Shown here: positions 31,002 through 39,795 of the stretch, piece by piece
Layout: the number at the start of each line of letters is the position of its first letter
Position numbering within the stretch: position 1 is the stretch's first letter
Position numbers and translations under genes: made by a program
The notes under the pieces: generated by a model
The model's input: only the letters and a program-made list of their open reading frames with translations
Databases searched by the model: none
Told to the model about the DNA's origin: nothing
Source of the DNA: Streptomyces diacarni
Lineage (GTDB): Bacteria; Actinomycetota; Actinomycetes; Streptomycetales; Streptomycetaceae
DNA: 62,493 nucleotides
Reading direction: 5' to 3'
Assembly (NCBI RefSeq): GCF_003323715.1
Contig: NZ_QOIN01000051.1
Span: 1 to 62,493 of the forward strand

Positions 31002-33575
31002 TCACCTGTGCGGTCCGCCGTGGGGCGGTGCGCCCCACGGCGGGGGCGGGGACACGGGCGACGGCGCCGCCGGGGCGGGCCCGCTGCGCGCGCCCGCCCC
31101 GCCGCTCGGCGAGGCGCCGTCGGCCCAGCCCTCGCCCGTACCGGGATACGCCCGGGCCGCGGCCCTGTGCCCGCCCGGCCCGTGGCCCCCGTGGGCGTCG
31201 GCCCGGTGTGCGTCGGTGTCCGTGGGGTGCCCGTTCGAGCCGGTGAGGCGTCCGCGCGGTCCCGGGTCGCCGTGGGCGGCGGCCCGGCGGGTGTCCCGGT
31301 CCGGGAGGTGTCCGTGCGAAGGCGTCGTGGCGGCGTCCGCCGCGGGGCGGCCGACCGGCGCGGTGCGGTCCGGGCCCGGGTGGCCCGGCGCGGGGCTCCA
31401 CGCGCCGGACTGCGGTGCGGGGGCGGGCGCGACGCCCCGGGGCTCGGTGGCCTCGGGGGCCGTCGGCTGTCGCCGCCTGCGGCCCGTTCCCGGGGCCCAC
31501 TGGCCGGGGCCTGCCGGCGCCGCCTCGGTGGCGGGCGCGGCGGGCTGCGGAAGGCCGCGGCGGCCCGTGCCGGGGAGGCCCTCACCTCCGCCGTGCCCGG
31601 CGAGGGACCCGTGCGGGGCGCCGGTCGGTACCGCTGCGGCGGGGGCCGGCGCGGCCTCGCGCAGCACGCCCGCATCGGGCGCACCCAGGGCGTCCGCGTA
31701 CCCGGTGGCGTCGTCCTGCCGGCCGCCCGCAGGGCGGCTCCGCGCTCTCCGGCGCGCCCTGCGGCGCTTCTCGGCGCGGACGGTGACGCGCCAGCCGATG
31801 ATCGGGGCCGCCGTGATGAGCAGCGCGAGCCCGGCCCAGGTGAGCATCGCGGGGTGGTCGTGGCCCAGGAAGAGGGAGCCGACGAGGGAGCCGCCGAAGA
31901 CGGCGATGAAGAACAGGTGGATGCGGAACGTGCCGAAGAGGGTGTCGGGGCTGGCGGAGTTGCCCTTGGGGGTGACGACGAACTTGCTCTTGCGGCGGAG
32001 CACCGTATCGAAGAGGGAGCGCGCGTAGATGGGCGCCGAGAGCGCGGACATCAGCATGCCGGCCAGTCCGCCGGAGCCCTCGGGTTCGTGCGGGGAGACG
32101 TTGTGCCGCCGGTTCCAGATGTAGAGGCCGATCTGGAGCGCGGTCGCGTTGCCGTACAGCGCCATCCACACCGTCGGGTCGATCTGTACGCCGGAGGCGC
32201 CCATGCCGAGGAAGAGGGCGCAGGAGAGGGCGGCGAGGATCCAGTTGAGCGCCGAGATCGGGTAGAAGATCATCAGCATCGTGTAGTTGAACAGCTTGCC
32301 CAGCGGCATGGAGCCGAAGCCGCGCCAGTACTGGCCCAGGATCGTCTCGTAGGTGCCTCGGGACCACCTCAGTTGCTGGGTGAAGAAGTCCGTCCAGGCG
32401 TTGGGGCCCTCACCGACGGCCAGGACGTCGGGGGTGTAGACGGAGCGCCACTTGTTGCCGGTGGCGGGGTTGCGGTGGCGGTGCATCTCGAAGCCGGTGG
32501 CCATGTCCTCGGTGATGGAGTCGTAGAGGCCGCCGATGGACTTGAGCGCCGAGATGCGTACCGCGTTGCTGGTGCCGACGAACATGGGCGCGTCGTAGGC
32601 GTTGCCGGCGCGCTGGATGAGGGCGTGGAAGAGGAACTGCTGGGACTCGGCAGCCTTGGTGACGAAGTTGTCGTAGTTGCCGTAGACCTGGGGGCCGATG
32701 ACGAAGCCGACGTCCGGGTCGCGGAAGTAGCCGAGCATCCGCTCCAGGTAGTTGGCCAGCGGCACGTGGTCGGTGTCGACGCCGGCGAAGTAGTCGTAGG
32801 AGTCGCCGTGCGCGTCGAGCCACGCGTTGTAGTTGCCGTGCTTGGTCTTGGCGCGGAAGGCGCCCTTTTGGGTGTTCCACTGGGCGACGCCCTTGCGGGA
32901 GAAGTGGTGGACCCCCAGGCGGCGGCAGACCTCCTTGACCTCGGGGTCGTCGCCCTCGTCGAGCAGCCACACGTGCACGGTGCCGCGGTGCCGTACTCGT
33001 ACGGCCGCCTCCAGGGTCTTGGTGACCATCCCGATCGGCTCCTTGCCGGGCACGAACGAGGTGAGGAAGGCGACGCGGGTGCCGGCCTCGGGCACCACGG
33101 GTATCGGGTCGCGGGCCACCAGGGTGGCGTGCGCGTTGGAGATGACGTTCAGCGTGCGGAACAGCTCGATCAGCCCGATGGAGACGAGCATGACGACGTC
33201 GAGCTTGAGCACCAGGTCGGAGACCTCGCCGGCGTCGCGCTCCGTCCAGTGCGCGGGCTGCATCAGCCACACCAGCAGCCCGGCGGACAGCAGCGGGGCC
33301 AGGCACAGCAGGAAGCCGGCGCGCAGCCGGTGCGGTTCGTCCGCGAGCAGGCCGCGGTAGGCGACGCGGTAGGGCGTGCCGGGCTCGGGGCGGGTGAGCG
33401 GACCCGCGAGCCGGCTGTAGTGCTCGTAGTCGTAGCGGGGCGCGGCGCGGTCCCAGGGATGCGGCGAGGGGGTTCTGGGGGGTCTCGGTATGCGCAGCTT
33501 CGCCGTCCGGGTCGGGTCCTGGTTCTCCTGCGGGTTCGAGACCGGCTGCCGGGCACCCGTCGGCGGCGTCGTCAT
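31002..33575 (-). CDS. cslA: CslA cellulose-synthase-like GT2 glycosyltransferase
   Basis: The 857-aa processive beta-glycosyltransferase has two N-terminal membrane helices, the GT-A domain with LDEGDDPEV, the DxD-type VDTDH, catalytic TED (DSITEDMATGF) and QQLRWSRGTY (QxxRW), then membrane helices up to about residue 630. It uses a nucleotide sugar, most likely UDP-glucose, and pushes the chain through the membrane. After about residue 640 comes a 210-residue Pro/Ala/Gly-rich tail with no fold (GQWAPGTGRRRR-like), longer than needed for activity. It is the first gene of cslA-glxA and starts with ATG behind GGGGAAGG. Confidence 0.96.
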   Translation of the reverse strand: MTTPPTGARQPVSNPQENQDPTRTAKLRIPRPPRTPSPHPWDRAAPRYDYEHYSRLAGPLTRPEPGTPYRVAYRGLLADEPHRLRAGFLLCLAPLLSAGLLVWLMQPAHWTERDAGEVSDLVLKLDVVMLVSIGLIELFRTLNVISNAHATLVARDPIPVVPEAGTRVAFLTSFVPGKEPIGMVTKTLEAAVRVRHRGTVHVWLLDEGDDPEVKEVCRRLGVHHFSRKGVAQWNTQKGAFRAKTKHGNYNAWLDAHGDSYDYFAGVDTDHVPLANYLERMLGYFRDPDVGFVIGPQVYGNYDNFVTKAAESQQFLFHALIQRAGNAYDAPMFVGTSNAVRISALKSIGGLYDSITEDMATGFEMHRHRNPATGNKWRSVYTPDVLAVGEGPNAWTDFFTQQLRWSRGTYETILGQYWRGFGSMPLGKLFNYTMLMIFYPISALNWILAALSCALFLGMGASGVQIDPTVWMALYGNATALQIGLYIWNRRHNVSPHEPEGSGGLAGMLMSALSAPIYARSLFDTVLRRKSKFVVTPKGNSASPDTLFGTFRIHLFFIAVFGGSLVGSLFLGHDHPAMLTWAGLALLITAAPIIGWRVTVRAEKRRRARRRARSRPAGGRQDDATGYADALGAPDAGVLREAAPAPAAAVPTGAPHGSLAGHGGGEGLPGTGRRGLPQPAAPATEAAPAGPGQWAPGTGRRRRQPTAPEATEPRGVAPAPAPQSGAWSPAPGHPGPDRTAPVGRPAADAATTPSHGHLPDRDTRRAAAHGDPGPRGRLTGSNGHPTDTDAHRADAHGGHGPGGHRAAARAYPGTGEGWADGASPSGGAGARSGPAPAAPSPVSPPPPWGAPPHGGPHR

Positions 33576-33907
33576 TGAGACCTTCCCCCCGCACGCAGTG
33601 CGCTGCGTGCCTCGTGCTGGCCCGTGTCCTGCCCCCTCGGCCCGGGCGCGGCGGACTTCGGCCGCCGTGCGCGGGAGACGGGCGCGGGCCGGTTCGCGGT
33701 TCCCCTGCGGTCGTTCGCTCGTGTGTGCCAGCCGTTTCGCGCTCCCCCAAGCACGGCAGGACTGATCGGTAACCGCCCGTCAGGTTGTCGGACTCGTCAC
33801 ATGAACGCAAGGCCGGTAGGGGCGGTTCAGCCCTGTTGTGGCGTTATGGCGGCGACAGATGTGACGGATGAGTCATCGAATCGTGGCTGCCGCGTGGTGG
33901 GTTCCGG
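33576..33907. other. intergenic region with cslA promoter
   Basis: This 332-bp gap between cslA and the GntR gene (both minus) must carry the cslA promoter. No convincing terminator, operator pair or small gene is visible; weakly AT-richer stretches (GTGACGGATGAGTCATCG near 33860) are compatible with the start of a transcript but not more. Confidence 0.4.
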
Positions 33908-34612
33908 CTAGGACGCGCGGAGCCGTTCACGAATGTTGCCGAAGTGGTCGCGCACGGCCTCTTCCGCGCGCCGCATGTCGCCGGAGCGGACCGCCGCCAG
34001 GATCTCCGCGTGCTGCCGCCAGGTCTCCACCGGATCGGCGCGCGGCTCCGCCAGATCCGTGCGCACGCGGTGGAACGCGTCCCAGAACGCGTCCAGCACC
34101 TCGCTCAGCAGCGCGTTGCCGAGCCCCGCGTACAGCGCCGAGTGGAAGGCGCGGTCCGTCTCGGCGCGCACAGCGCCCGCGCGCGCCTCCTCGCGCATCC
34201 GTGCGACGAGCGCCTCCAACGCGGCCAGCCGCTCCTCGCCCGCGCCGGACGCGCCCCCGTACTCGGCGACCAGCCGGGCCATCAGCCCCGTCTCCACCGC
34301 CTCGCGCAGCTCCAGCAGTTGCAGCAGGCTGCTCTCACCGCGGTAGTGCCCTGCGACGGTGCGGAAGGAGAGCTGTTCGGTCATCGGCGCCATGGACATC
34401 GCGCCGACGTACGTGCCGAAACCGTGCCGGATCTCCACGATGCCCATCGCCTGGAGCGCCTTGAGCGCCTCCCGCACGGAGTTGCGGCTCACATCGAGCC
34501 GTTCCATCAGCTCCGACTCCGTCGGCATCGCCGCGCCCGGCGGCATCCGCTCCTCGATGATCAGTCTCTTGATCCGCTCCTGGATCCGGCCGAGCCTTCC
34601 CCCGCTGCGCAC
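33908..34612 (-). CDS. FadR-type (FCD) GntR regulator
   Basis: The 234-aa regulator has a winged HTH (residues 9-73: LPPGAAMPTESELMERLDVSRNSVREALKALQAMGIVEIRHG-like, seen as PTESELMERLDVSRNSVREA) and a C-terminal all-helical FCD domain with RAFHSALYAGLGNALL and HAEILAAVRSGDMRRAEEAVRDH, whose Asp/His residues bind a metal and a small carboxylic acid ligand. The GTG start follows GGAGG. It lies 46 bp after the AlkZ-like gene on the same strand. The target is unknown. Confidence 0.92.
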   Translation of the reverse strand: MRSGGRLGRIQERIKRLIIEERMPPGAAMPTESELMERLDVSRNSVREALKALQAMGIVEIRHGFGTYVGAMSMAPMTEQLSFRTVAGHYRGESSLLQLLELREAVETGLMARLVAEYGGASGAGEERLAALEALVARMREEARAGAVRAETDRAFHSALYAGLGNALLSEVLDAFWDAFHRVRTDLAEPRADPVETWRQHAEILAAVRSGDMRRAEEAVRDHFGNIRERLRAS

Positions 34613-34658
34613 CTTCCGGCCTCCTTCACCCGCCTGGCGAAAGCCTACGCGGGCGGCG

Positions 34659-35801
34659 TCAGCCTCCGCGGGGCGCGGCGGACGAGGGCGCGGCGGACGA
34701 GGGCGCGGCGAACGTCACCTGGCGAGGCCCTTCCCGTCCGTTCGCCGCGAACTCCAGCAGGCGCTCGCCCTCCTCGGCCAGCGCCTGCTCCGCCTCGTTG
34801 GCCAACCGCTCGAACGGCGTCAGGGTCAGGCGCGCAGGCCCGCGCCCCGTGTCCGCCTTCCACGTGCCGCGCACCCGGCCGTCCACCAAAAAGGTGCCGG
34901 GTACCTGCCCGTTGCGGGTGGCCAGCGCACGGCGCACCGGCTCGTCCATCAGGCGGGAGCGGTCGGCGTGCGAGAGGACGAGATTGTCGTACTCGGCCAG
35001 GAAGCGCACGGGCAGCGGCAGTTCGGTGTGCGGGCGCGGCGCCTCGGGCAGGTCGAACAGCTCGCGTCCCGCCTCGTCGGCGAAGACCCGCAGCTGCGGG
35101 CGCAGCCGCTCCACCACCTCGCCCAGCCGGGTGAGCCCCGACCAGGTCTGGACGTCCCGCACCGAGGCGGGACCGAAGGCGCCCAGATAGCGCAGCACCA
35201 TCGTCTCCACGCACGGTTCGGCCGGCACGGGGCGGCCCAGCCAGGTCTCCACCGTCTCCAGCAGCGGCTGCCCCGAGCGCCCCCACAGCCCGCGCGGAGG
35301 CACCTGCACGAGCGGCAGCAGGCAGCGGGCCGCCATCGACAGCGCCCGCGCCTCCACGCCGGGCCACCGCTCCCTCAGGCGCTCGCCCAGCGCGCTGCCC
35401 GTCATCGGACCCTCGGCGAGCAGGTCGCGGGCGGCCTGCGCGACCTGCCACGTGTCCGTCTCGCCCAGCGCCCTGGCGTAGTTGGCGCGCAGGGCCCGTT
35501 CCGTCACGACCCGGGTCAGCGCCCGCAGCTGGAGGGCGTCGCGGGCGGAGACGAGGTGGATGGTGCCGCGCATCACGGTCATCCTGACCGCCTCGCGATC
35601 CGTGAGCATCCCGGCGAGCCCGCCGGGATCGAACCCCGCCAGCCTGCTCCAGAGCGCGAAGTACGGCGGCATCGGCGCCTGGGCCTGGAGACCCACCAGG
35701 TGTTCGAGGGCGTCCAGGACGGGCATCCGGGTGCGCTCGATCAGGAACTGGCGGGCGAGCAGGGCGCGGCTGAGCGCCGGGCGCGTCAGGACTGCGGGCA
35801 T
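34659..35801 (-). CDS. AlkZ/HTH_42-type winged-helix protein, probable DNA glycosylase
   Basis: This 380-aa protein has the HTH_42 pattern: RALLARQFLIERTRMPVLDAL, then LVGLQAQAPMPPYFALWSRL (residues 33-52) with the QxQ pair (QAQ) used by AlkZ/YcaQ glycosylases to open alkylated or cross-linked bases, then MRGTIHLVSARD and DVQTWSGL. Length and order fit the family. The C-terminal tail repeats SSAAP units. No convincing ribosome-binding site marks the start; I chose MPAVLTRP because family members begin there, with alternatives 6 codons upstream. DNA repair is the likely job, but some members may be regulators. Confidence 0.8.
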   Translation of the reverse strand: MPAVLTRPALSRALLARQFLIERTRMPVLDALEHLVGLQAQAPMPPYFALWSRLAGFDPGGLAGMLTDREAVRMTVMRGTIHLVSARDALQLRALTRVVTERALRANYARALGETDTWQVAQAARDLLAEGPMTGSALGERLRERWPGVEARALSMAARCLLPLVQVPPRGLWGRSGQPLLETVETWLGRPVPAEPCVETMVLRYLGAFGPASVRDVQTWSGLTRLGEVVERLRPQLRVFADEAGRELFDLPEAPRPHTELPLPVRFLAEYDNLVLSHADRSRLMDEPVRRALATRNGQVPGTFLVDGRVRGTWKADTGRGPARLTLTPFERLANEAEQALAEEGERLLEFAANGREGPRQVTFAAPSSAAPSSAAPRGG

Positions 35802-35958
35802 GGCAGGAGTCTCGCCCATGGCCGGGGACTTCGCCACGTGCCACCGCCGCACGGCGCGCCCGGGAGGCCAACAGGCGGTAAGGAAGCGGGCGATGCGGTA
35901 TGGATGGGAAATCACTCGCAGTGATACCGAAAACGGAAGCCTCCAAGGAAACGGGTCC

Positions 35959-36969
35959 ATGCACAACGCCACTTCCGGCGCCGGAGCCCGCGGCGCGCTC
36001 ACTCCCGGCACGCTCGCGCTCGTCGTCGGCGTGTTCCTCGTCCAACTGGGCTTCCTGCTCTCCTACATCGGGTCCTTCCACCACCCGGACCCGCAGGGCA
36101 TCCCGGTCGCCGTCGTGGCGCCGCAGCAGGCCGCCGACCGGCTCGACGGCCTGCCGGGACACCCCCTGGAGCCCACGGTCGCCGAGGACGAGCAGGCGGC
36201 GCGGGAGCGCATCGAGCAGCGGGACGCCGAGGGCGCCTACGTCATGGATCCGCGCGGCGGCCAGGACACCCTGCTGATCGCCTCCGCCGCGGGCGGCCCG
36301 CAGGCCCAGGCGCTGCGTCGCGTCGGGGAGAAGGTGGCCGCCGAACAGGACCGGCGGCTGAAGGTCGTCGACATCGCACCTTCGGGTGACCGCGACTACG
36401 AGAGCCTGACCGCCTTCTATCTGATCGTCGGCTGGCTGGTGGGCGGCTACCTGCTGGCCTCGCTGCTGGGCGTGGTCGCCGGCACCCGTCCGGCCCGGCC
36501 GGAAGCGGGCGCGCTGCGGCTCGCGGGGGTGGCCGTCTACTCCGTGCTGTCCGGGCTCGGGGGCGCGATCATCGTCGACCCGGTGCTGCACGCGCTGCCG
36601 CACCACTTCGTGGCGCTGTGGTGGCTGGGGGCGCTGCTGGTCTTCGCCACGGCGGCCTGCACGATGGCGCTGGAGGCCTTCTGCGGGATCGTCGGCATCG
36701 GCCTCGCCGTGCTCATCTTCGTCGTCCTGGGCAACCCCAGCGCGGGCGGCGCCTTCCAAAAGCACCTCGTGCCCACGTTCTGGCGGGCCATCGGCGACTG
36801 GATCCCCACCGGCGCCGGCACCACGGCCGTGCGCAACATCGTCTACTTTTCGGGGAACGCGCTGGGTACCCCGCTGCTGGTGCTGGCCGTCTGGGCGCTG
36901 GCGGGCACGGTACTGCTGCTGGCGGGATCCGTGCGCCGCCGGGAGCCGGGGCTGACGCTGCCGATCTGA
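35959..36969 (+). CDS. membrane protein, ABC-2/YhgE-like permease fold
   Basis: The 336-aa protein has one N-terminal membrane helix (LALVVGVFLVQLGFLLSYIG), about 120 extracytoplasmic residues, then five more helices from FYLIVGWLVGGYLLASLLG on. This plan resembles YhgE/ABC-2-type exported-loop permeases. The extracytoplasmic part contains no recognised motif. No ATPase is next to it. The ATG follows AAGGAA. It is divergent from the AlkZ-like gene and ends 128 bp before the tRNA-Lys. Confidence 0.72.
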   Translation: MHNATSGAGARGALTPGTLALVVGVFLVQLGFLLSYIGSFHHPDPQGIPVAVVAPQQAADRLDGLPGHPLEPTVAEDEQAARERIEQRDAEGAYVMDPRGGQDTLLIASAAGGPQAQALRRVGEKVAAEQDRRLKVVDIAPSGDRDYESLTAFYLIVGWLVGGYLLASLLGVVAGTRPARPEAGALRLAGVAVYSVLSGLGGAIIVDPVLHALPHHFVALWWLGALLVFATAACTMALEAFCGIVGIGLAVLIFVVLGNPSAGGAFQKHLVPTFWRAIGDWIPTGAGTTAVRNIVYFSGNALGTPLLVLAVWALAGTVLLLAGSVRRREPGLTLPI

Positions 36970-37097
36970 TACCGGCCAAGGCTGTTCCGACCGTGCGTGA
37001 CGTAGTGGTCGCGCAGCGCGGCGGCTCGCCGTCGTGGTCACGGGCACCCCCGTGAAGGGGGTAGTATTTCCGTCGTCGGCCGGGAACGGCCCGACAG

Positions 37098-37171
37098 GCG
37101 CCGTTAGCTCAGTTGGTTAGAGCAGCTGACTCTTAATCAGCGGGTCCGGGGTTCGAGTCCCTGACGGCGCA
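37098..37171 (+). tRNA. tRNA-Lys (anticodon CUU), first copy
   Basis: A complete cloverleaf: acceptor GCGCCGT/ACGGCGC, D-arm TAGCTCAGTTGGTTAGAGC, anticodon stem GCTGA/TCAGC with loop CTCTTAA (CUU), and T-arm GGGGTTCGAGTCCC. Discriminator A; CCA not fully encoded (ACC follows). It differs from the second copy only at the seventh acceptor pair, U-A here and C-G there. Confidence 0.96.
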
Positions 37172-37178
37172 CCTCACA

Positions 37179-37215
37179 GACTGTGGCCCCCTTGCTCACC
37201 AAGGGGGCCACAGTC
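37179..37215 (+). terminator. strong terminator after tRNA-Lys
   Basis: GACTGTGGCCCCCTTG and its perfect complement form a 16-bp stem with a 5-nt loop, followed by TTTCG. It begins 8 bp after the tRNA and is the best intrinsic terminator in the window. Confidence 0.93.
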
Positions 37216-37310
37216 TTTCGCGTGCGGGGCGAGCAGGTGTGGCGTGGGAGCGAGCCGGCCGGCTCTTTCCAGCAGGAGAGGCGCTTGGGTCGGGCGGCAG
37301 GAGCCGTGCC

Positions 37311-38102
37311 TCACAGTGCCAGCGACAGCATCACCGGGGCGGCCCGCTCGCTCAGCAGCTCGGCCGCCCTGCGTAGTCGGTGCGCTTCGGTGACGGGCAG
37401 TGACAGCGCCAGACAGCTCACCGCGGAGCCCGCCGTCACGGGAACCGCCGCGCAGACGGTGCCCACCGCGTACTCCTGGAGATCGAGGACCGGGACCGTC
37501 GGCGGCTGCCTGTCCAGGCTGTCCAGCAGCCGGCGCTTGTCGGTGATCGTCCGGGAGGTGAGCCGGGGCGTCCTGTGGCGGGCCAGGTGGTCGGCGCGCC
37601 GGTCGTGGTCGAGCTGGCTGAGCAGGCACTTGCCGAGCGCGGTCGCGTGCGCGGCCGAGCGGAAGTCCACCCACTGGTTGACCGCGGGTGTCGTGGGGCC
37701 GTCGGCGACCTGGGCGCTCTCCAGCTCGCCGTCCTGGTACCGGCCGAAGTAGACGGCCGCGCCCACCGTGTCCCGCAGCTCGTCCAGCGTGCTCTGCAGG
37801 CGCTCGCGCAGGGCCCTGGCGCGCTCCACCCCCGAGCCGAGCAGGACCAGCGCCTCGCCGACGATGTAGCTGCCGTCCTCCAGCCGGGACAGATAACCCT
37901 CGCGGCACAGCATCCGCAGCAGGTGGCCCAGGCGGACGTGGGGCAGCCCGGCCTCCTGCGAGAGCGTCTCCTCGCACACCCCGTCCCGGTGCCGGGCGGC
38001 CGACTCCAGCACCCGGAGTGCGTAGCGCACCGAGCCGAAGGGCGTGACCGGCTCCCGCTCCGGCTCCTCGGAGGGGCCTGAGGACGGTCGGAGTAGCGCC
38101 AC
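37311..38102 (-). CDS. IclR-family regulator beside the ehu importer genes
   Basis: The 263-aa regulator has an N-terminal winged HTH (ALRVLESAARHRDGVCEETLSQEAGLPHVRLGHLLRML, about residues 26-66, with ESAARHRDGVCEE seen) and the C-terminal IclR effector domain (AVYFGRYQDGELESAQVADGP, SAAHATALGKCLLSQL). A ligand such as an organic acid or amide likely controls the neighbouring catabolic island. The GTG start lies behind AGGGGGA; a longer upstream frame crosses a repeat-rich promoter region and lacks conservation. Confidence 0.9.
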   Translation of the reverse strand: MALLRPSSGPSEEPEREPVTPFGSVRYALRVLESAARHRDGVCEETLSQEAGLPHVRLGHLLRMLCREGYLSRLEDGSYIVGEALVLLGSGVERARALRERLQSTLDELRDTVGAAVYFGRYQDGELESAQVADGPTTPAVNQWVDFRSAAHATALGKCLLSQLDHDRRADHLARHRTPRLTSRTITDKRRLLDSLDRQPPTVPVLDLQEYAVGTVCAAVPVTAGSAVSCLALSLPVTEAHRLRRAAELLSERAAPVMLSLAL

Positions 38103-38159
38103 GGTGTCCCCCTGGGGTTGTGGACCGTCCGCACCGTCACCGGTCCGTGGGGCACGGCG

Positions 38160-38191
38160 GTACGGCAGTACGGCTGTACGGCTGTACGTCC
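38160..38191. repeat. 8-bp tandem repeat in the IclR promoter region
   Basis: GTACGGCA, GTACGGCT, GTACGGCT and GTACGTCC run head to tail (on the other strand AGCCGTAC units), 58-90 bp upstream of the IclR start, preceded by a degenerate fifth copy (CACGGCGG). Spacing and place suggest an iteron-like binding site for the IclR protein. Confidence 0.55.
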
Positions 38192-38276
38192 AACGGTAGC
38201 GGTCAACCCCGCCGGAAGACGGGGGTGTTGCTGCTATCGGCATATGCCAGAAGGCTGGATGCGCCCCTGAACGCGC

Positions 38277-38306
38277 CCCCCTGTGCGCCCCTCGGCGCAC
38301 AGGGGG
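38277..38306 (-). terminator. terminator of the ehu operon
   Basis: A 13-bp perfect stem CCCCCTGTGCGCC with its complement and a 4-nt loop lies 24 bp beyond the ehuA stop codon, between the minus-strand ehu genes and the IclR promoter. Confidence 0.88.
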
Positions 38307-38330
38307 AGAGCGACAGCCGACCCGTGCCGA

Positions 38331-39155
38331 TCACAGGACGGCGCTGAGGAACTCCCTGGTCCGCTCGTGCTCCGGGTCGCTGAAGATCTTCTCCGGCGAC
38401 CCGGACTCGATGACCCGGCCCGCGTCGAACATCAACACGTCGTCGGAGATGTCCCGCGCGAAGTTCATCTCGTGCGTGACGCAGAGCATGGTGATGTCCG
38501 TGGAGTGCGCGATGTCCCGCAGCACGTCCAGCACCCCGGCCACCAGCTCCGGGTCGAGCGCCGAGGTGACCTCGTCCAGCAGAAGCACCTGCGGCCGCAT
38601 CGCCAGCGCCCGCGCGATCGCCACCCGCTGCTGCTGACCGCCGGAGAGCTGGGTGGGGTACTTGTCGAGATGGTCGGTCAGACCGACCATCTCCAGCAGC
38701 TCGCGCGCCCGCTGCTCGGCCTCGTCCTTGCCCAGGCCCAGCACGTGCACCGGCGCCTCGGTGATGTTGCGCAGCACCTTCATGTTGGGGAAGAGGTTGA
38801 ACTGCTGGAAGACCATGCCGATCTTCTTGCGCACCTCGCGGGAGTGCTTCTCCCCCGCGGGCACCAGCTTGCCGTTCCGCTCCTCGTGCGACAGGTACTC
38901 GCCCGCCACCTTGATGGTGCCCTCCTCGGGCTTCACCAGGGTCATCAGCAGCCGCAGGATCGTCGTCTTGCCGGAACCCGACGGGCCGATGAGCGTGACG
39001 TGCTTGCCGGACGCCACGTCGAAGCAGAGGTTGTCCAGCACCACGTTGCTGCCGTAGCGCTTGGTGACGTTGTCGAATCTGATCAGCTCGCTGCCGTCGA
39101 CGGCCGGGTTCGAGGCGTCGTTCGCAGCGGTGCTCGGGGTTTTCTCAACGGACAA
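38331..39155 (-). CDS. ehuA: Ehu-type importer ATPase
   Basis: The 274-aa polar amino-acid-type ATPase has LIGPSGSGKTTILRLL (Walker A), VFQQFNLFPNM (Q-loop), LSGGQQQRVAIARAL (signature), LLLDEVTSALDPELV (Walker B) and CVTHEM (switch His). The TTG start follows GGAG and overlaps the end of ehuD by 11 bp. The last gene of the operon; it closes at a strong hairpin. Ehu transporters import ectoine and hydroxyectoine, but the substrate of this copy is not proven. Confidence 0.9.
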   Translation of the reverse strand: MSVEKTPSTAANDASNPAVDGSELIRFDNVTKRYGSNVVLDNLCFDVASGKHVTLIGPSGSGKTTILRLLMTLVKPEEGTIKVAGEYLSHEERNGKLVPAGEKHSREVRKKIGMVFQQFNLFPNMKVLRNITEAPVHVLGLGKDEAEQRARELLEMVGLTDHLDKYPTQLSGGQQQRVAIARALAMRPQVLLLDEVTSALDPELVAGVLDVLRDIAHSTDITMLCVTHEMNFARDISDDVLMFDAGRVIESGSPEKIFSDPEHERTREFLSAVL

Positions 39156-39795
39156 GACGACGCTCCAGAGCTCGCGTAAGCAGGGATGCCGGATAGGCGA
39201 TGACGATGAAGGCGATACCGATGACCGTGATCGGCTCGGTCGGCTGGAAGCTGGTCGCGGTGAACTGCCGCGCCTGGCCGAGCATCTCCAGCGCACCGAT
39301 CGCCGCGATCTGCGGCGAGTCCTTCAACATCGCGATGACGTAGTTGCCCAGCGCGGGCACCACGCGGCGGATCGCCTGAGGCAGGATGACGGCGCTCCAC
39401 GTACGGCCGCGCGGCATGCTCAGCGCCGTGCACGCCTCCCACTGCCCCTCGGGCACACCGTCGATGCCGGCGCGGTACACCTCGGCCGTGTACGTCGAGT
39501 AGTGCAGGCCGAGACCGATGATGCCGGTAGTCAGCGCCGAGAGCGTGACGCTCCACTCGGGCAGCACGTAGAAGAGGAAGAACAGCTGCACCAGCAGCGG
39601 GGTGTTGCGGATGAACTCGGTGACGGCCGTCACCGGCCAGCGCACCGCCTTCAGCGGCGAACGCTGCGCCATGGCCCACACCAGGCCGAGCGCGAAAGCG
39701 ATCAGGGAGCCGAGCACCAGCGCTTCGAGGGTGACGAGCACGCCGTCCCAGAAGCGCGGCATGAAATCACCGACAGCGGACCAGTCCCACTGCAT
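39145..39795 (-). CDS. ehuD: Ehu-type importer permease D
   Basis: The 216-aa permease has five membrane helices and the His/Gln-type motif EFIRNTPLLVQLFFLFYVLP, with the docking loop EACTALSMPRGRTWSAVILPQA. It is coupled to ehuC (stop and start adjacent at 39795) and ehuA (overlap). The trimmed length is normal for the HisM/GlnP group. Confidence 0.9.
   Translation of the reverse strand: MQWDWSAVGDFMPRFWDGVLVTLEALVLGSLIAFALGLVWAMAQRSPLKAVRWPVTAVTEFIRNTPLLVQLFFLFYVLPEWSVTLSALTTGIIGLGLHYSTYTAEVYRAGIDGVPEGQWEACTALSMPRGRTWSAVILPQAIRRVVPALGNYVIAMLKDSPQIAAIGALEMLGQARQFTATSFQPTEPITVIGIAFIVIAYPASLLTRALERRLVR

Noticed and set aside
30067..32028. 653-aa plus-strand frame opposite glxA and cslA
   Set aside because: It spans two well-recognised minus-strand genes and has no own features.
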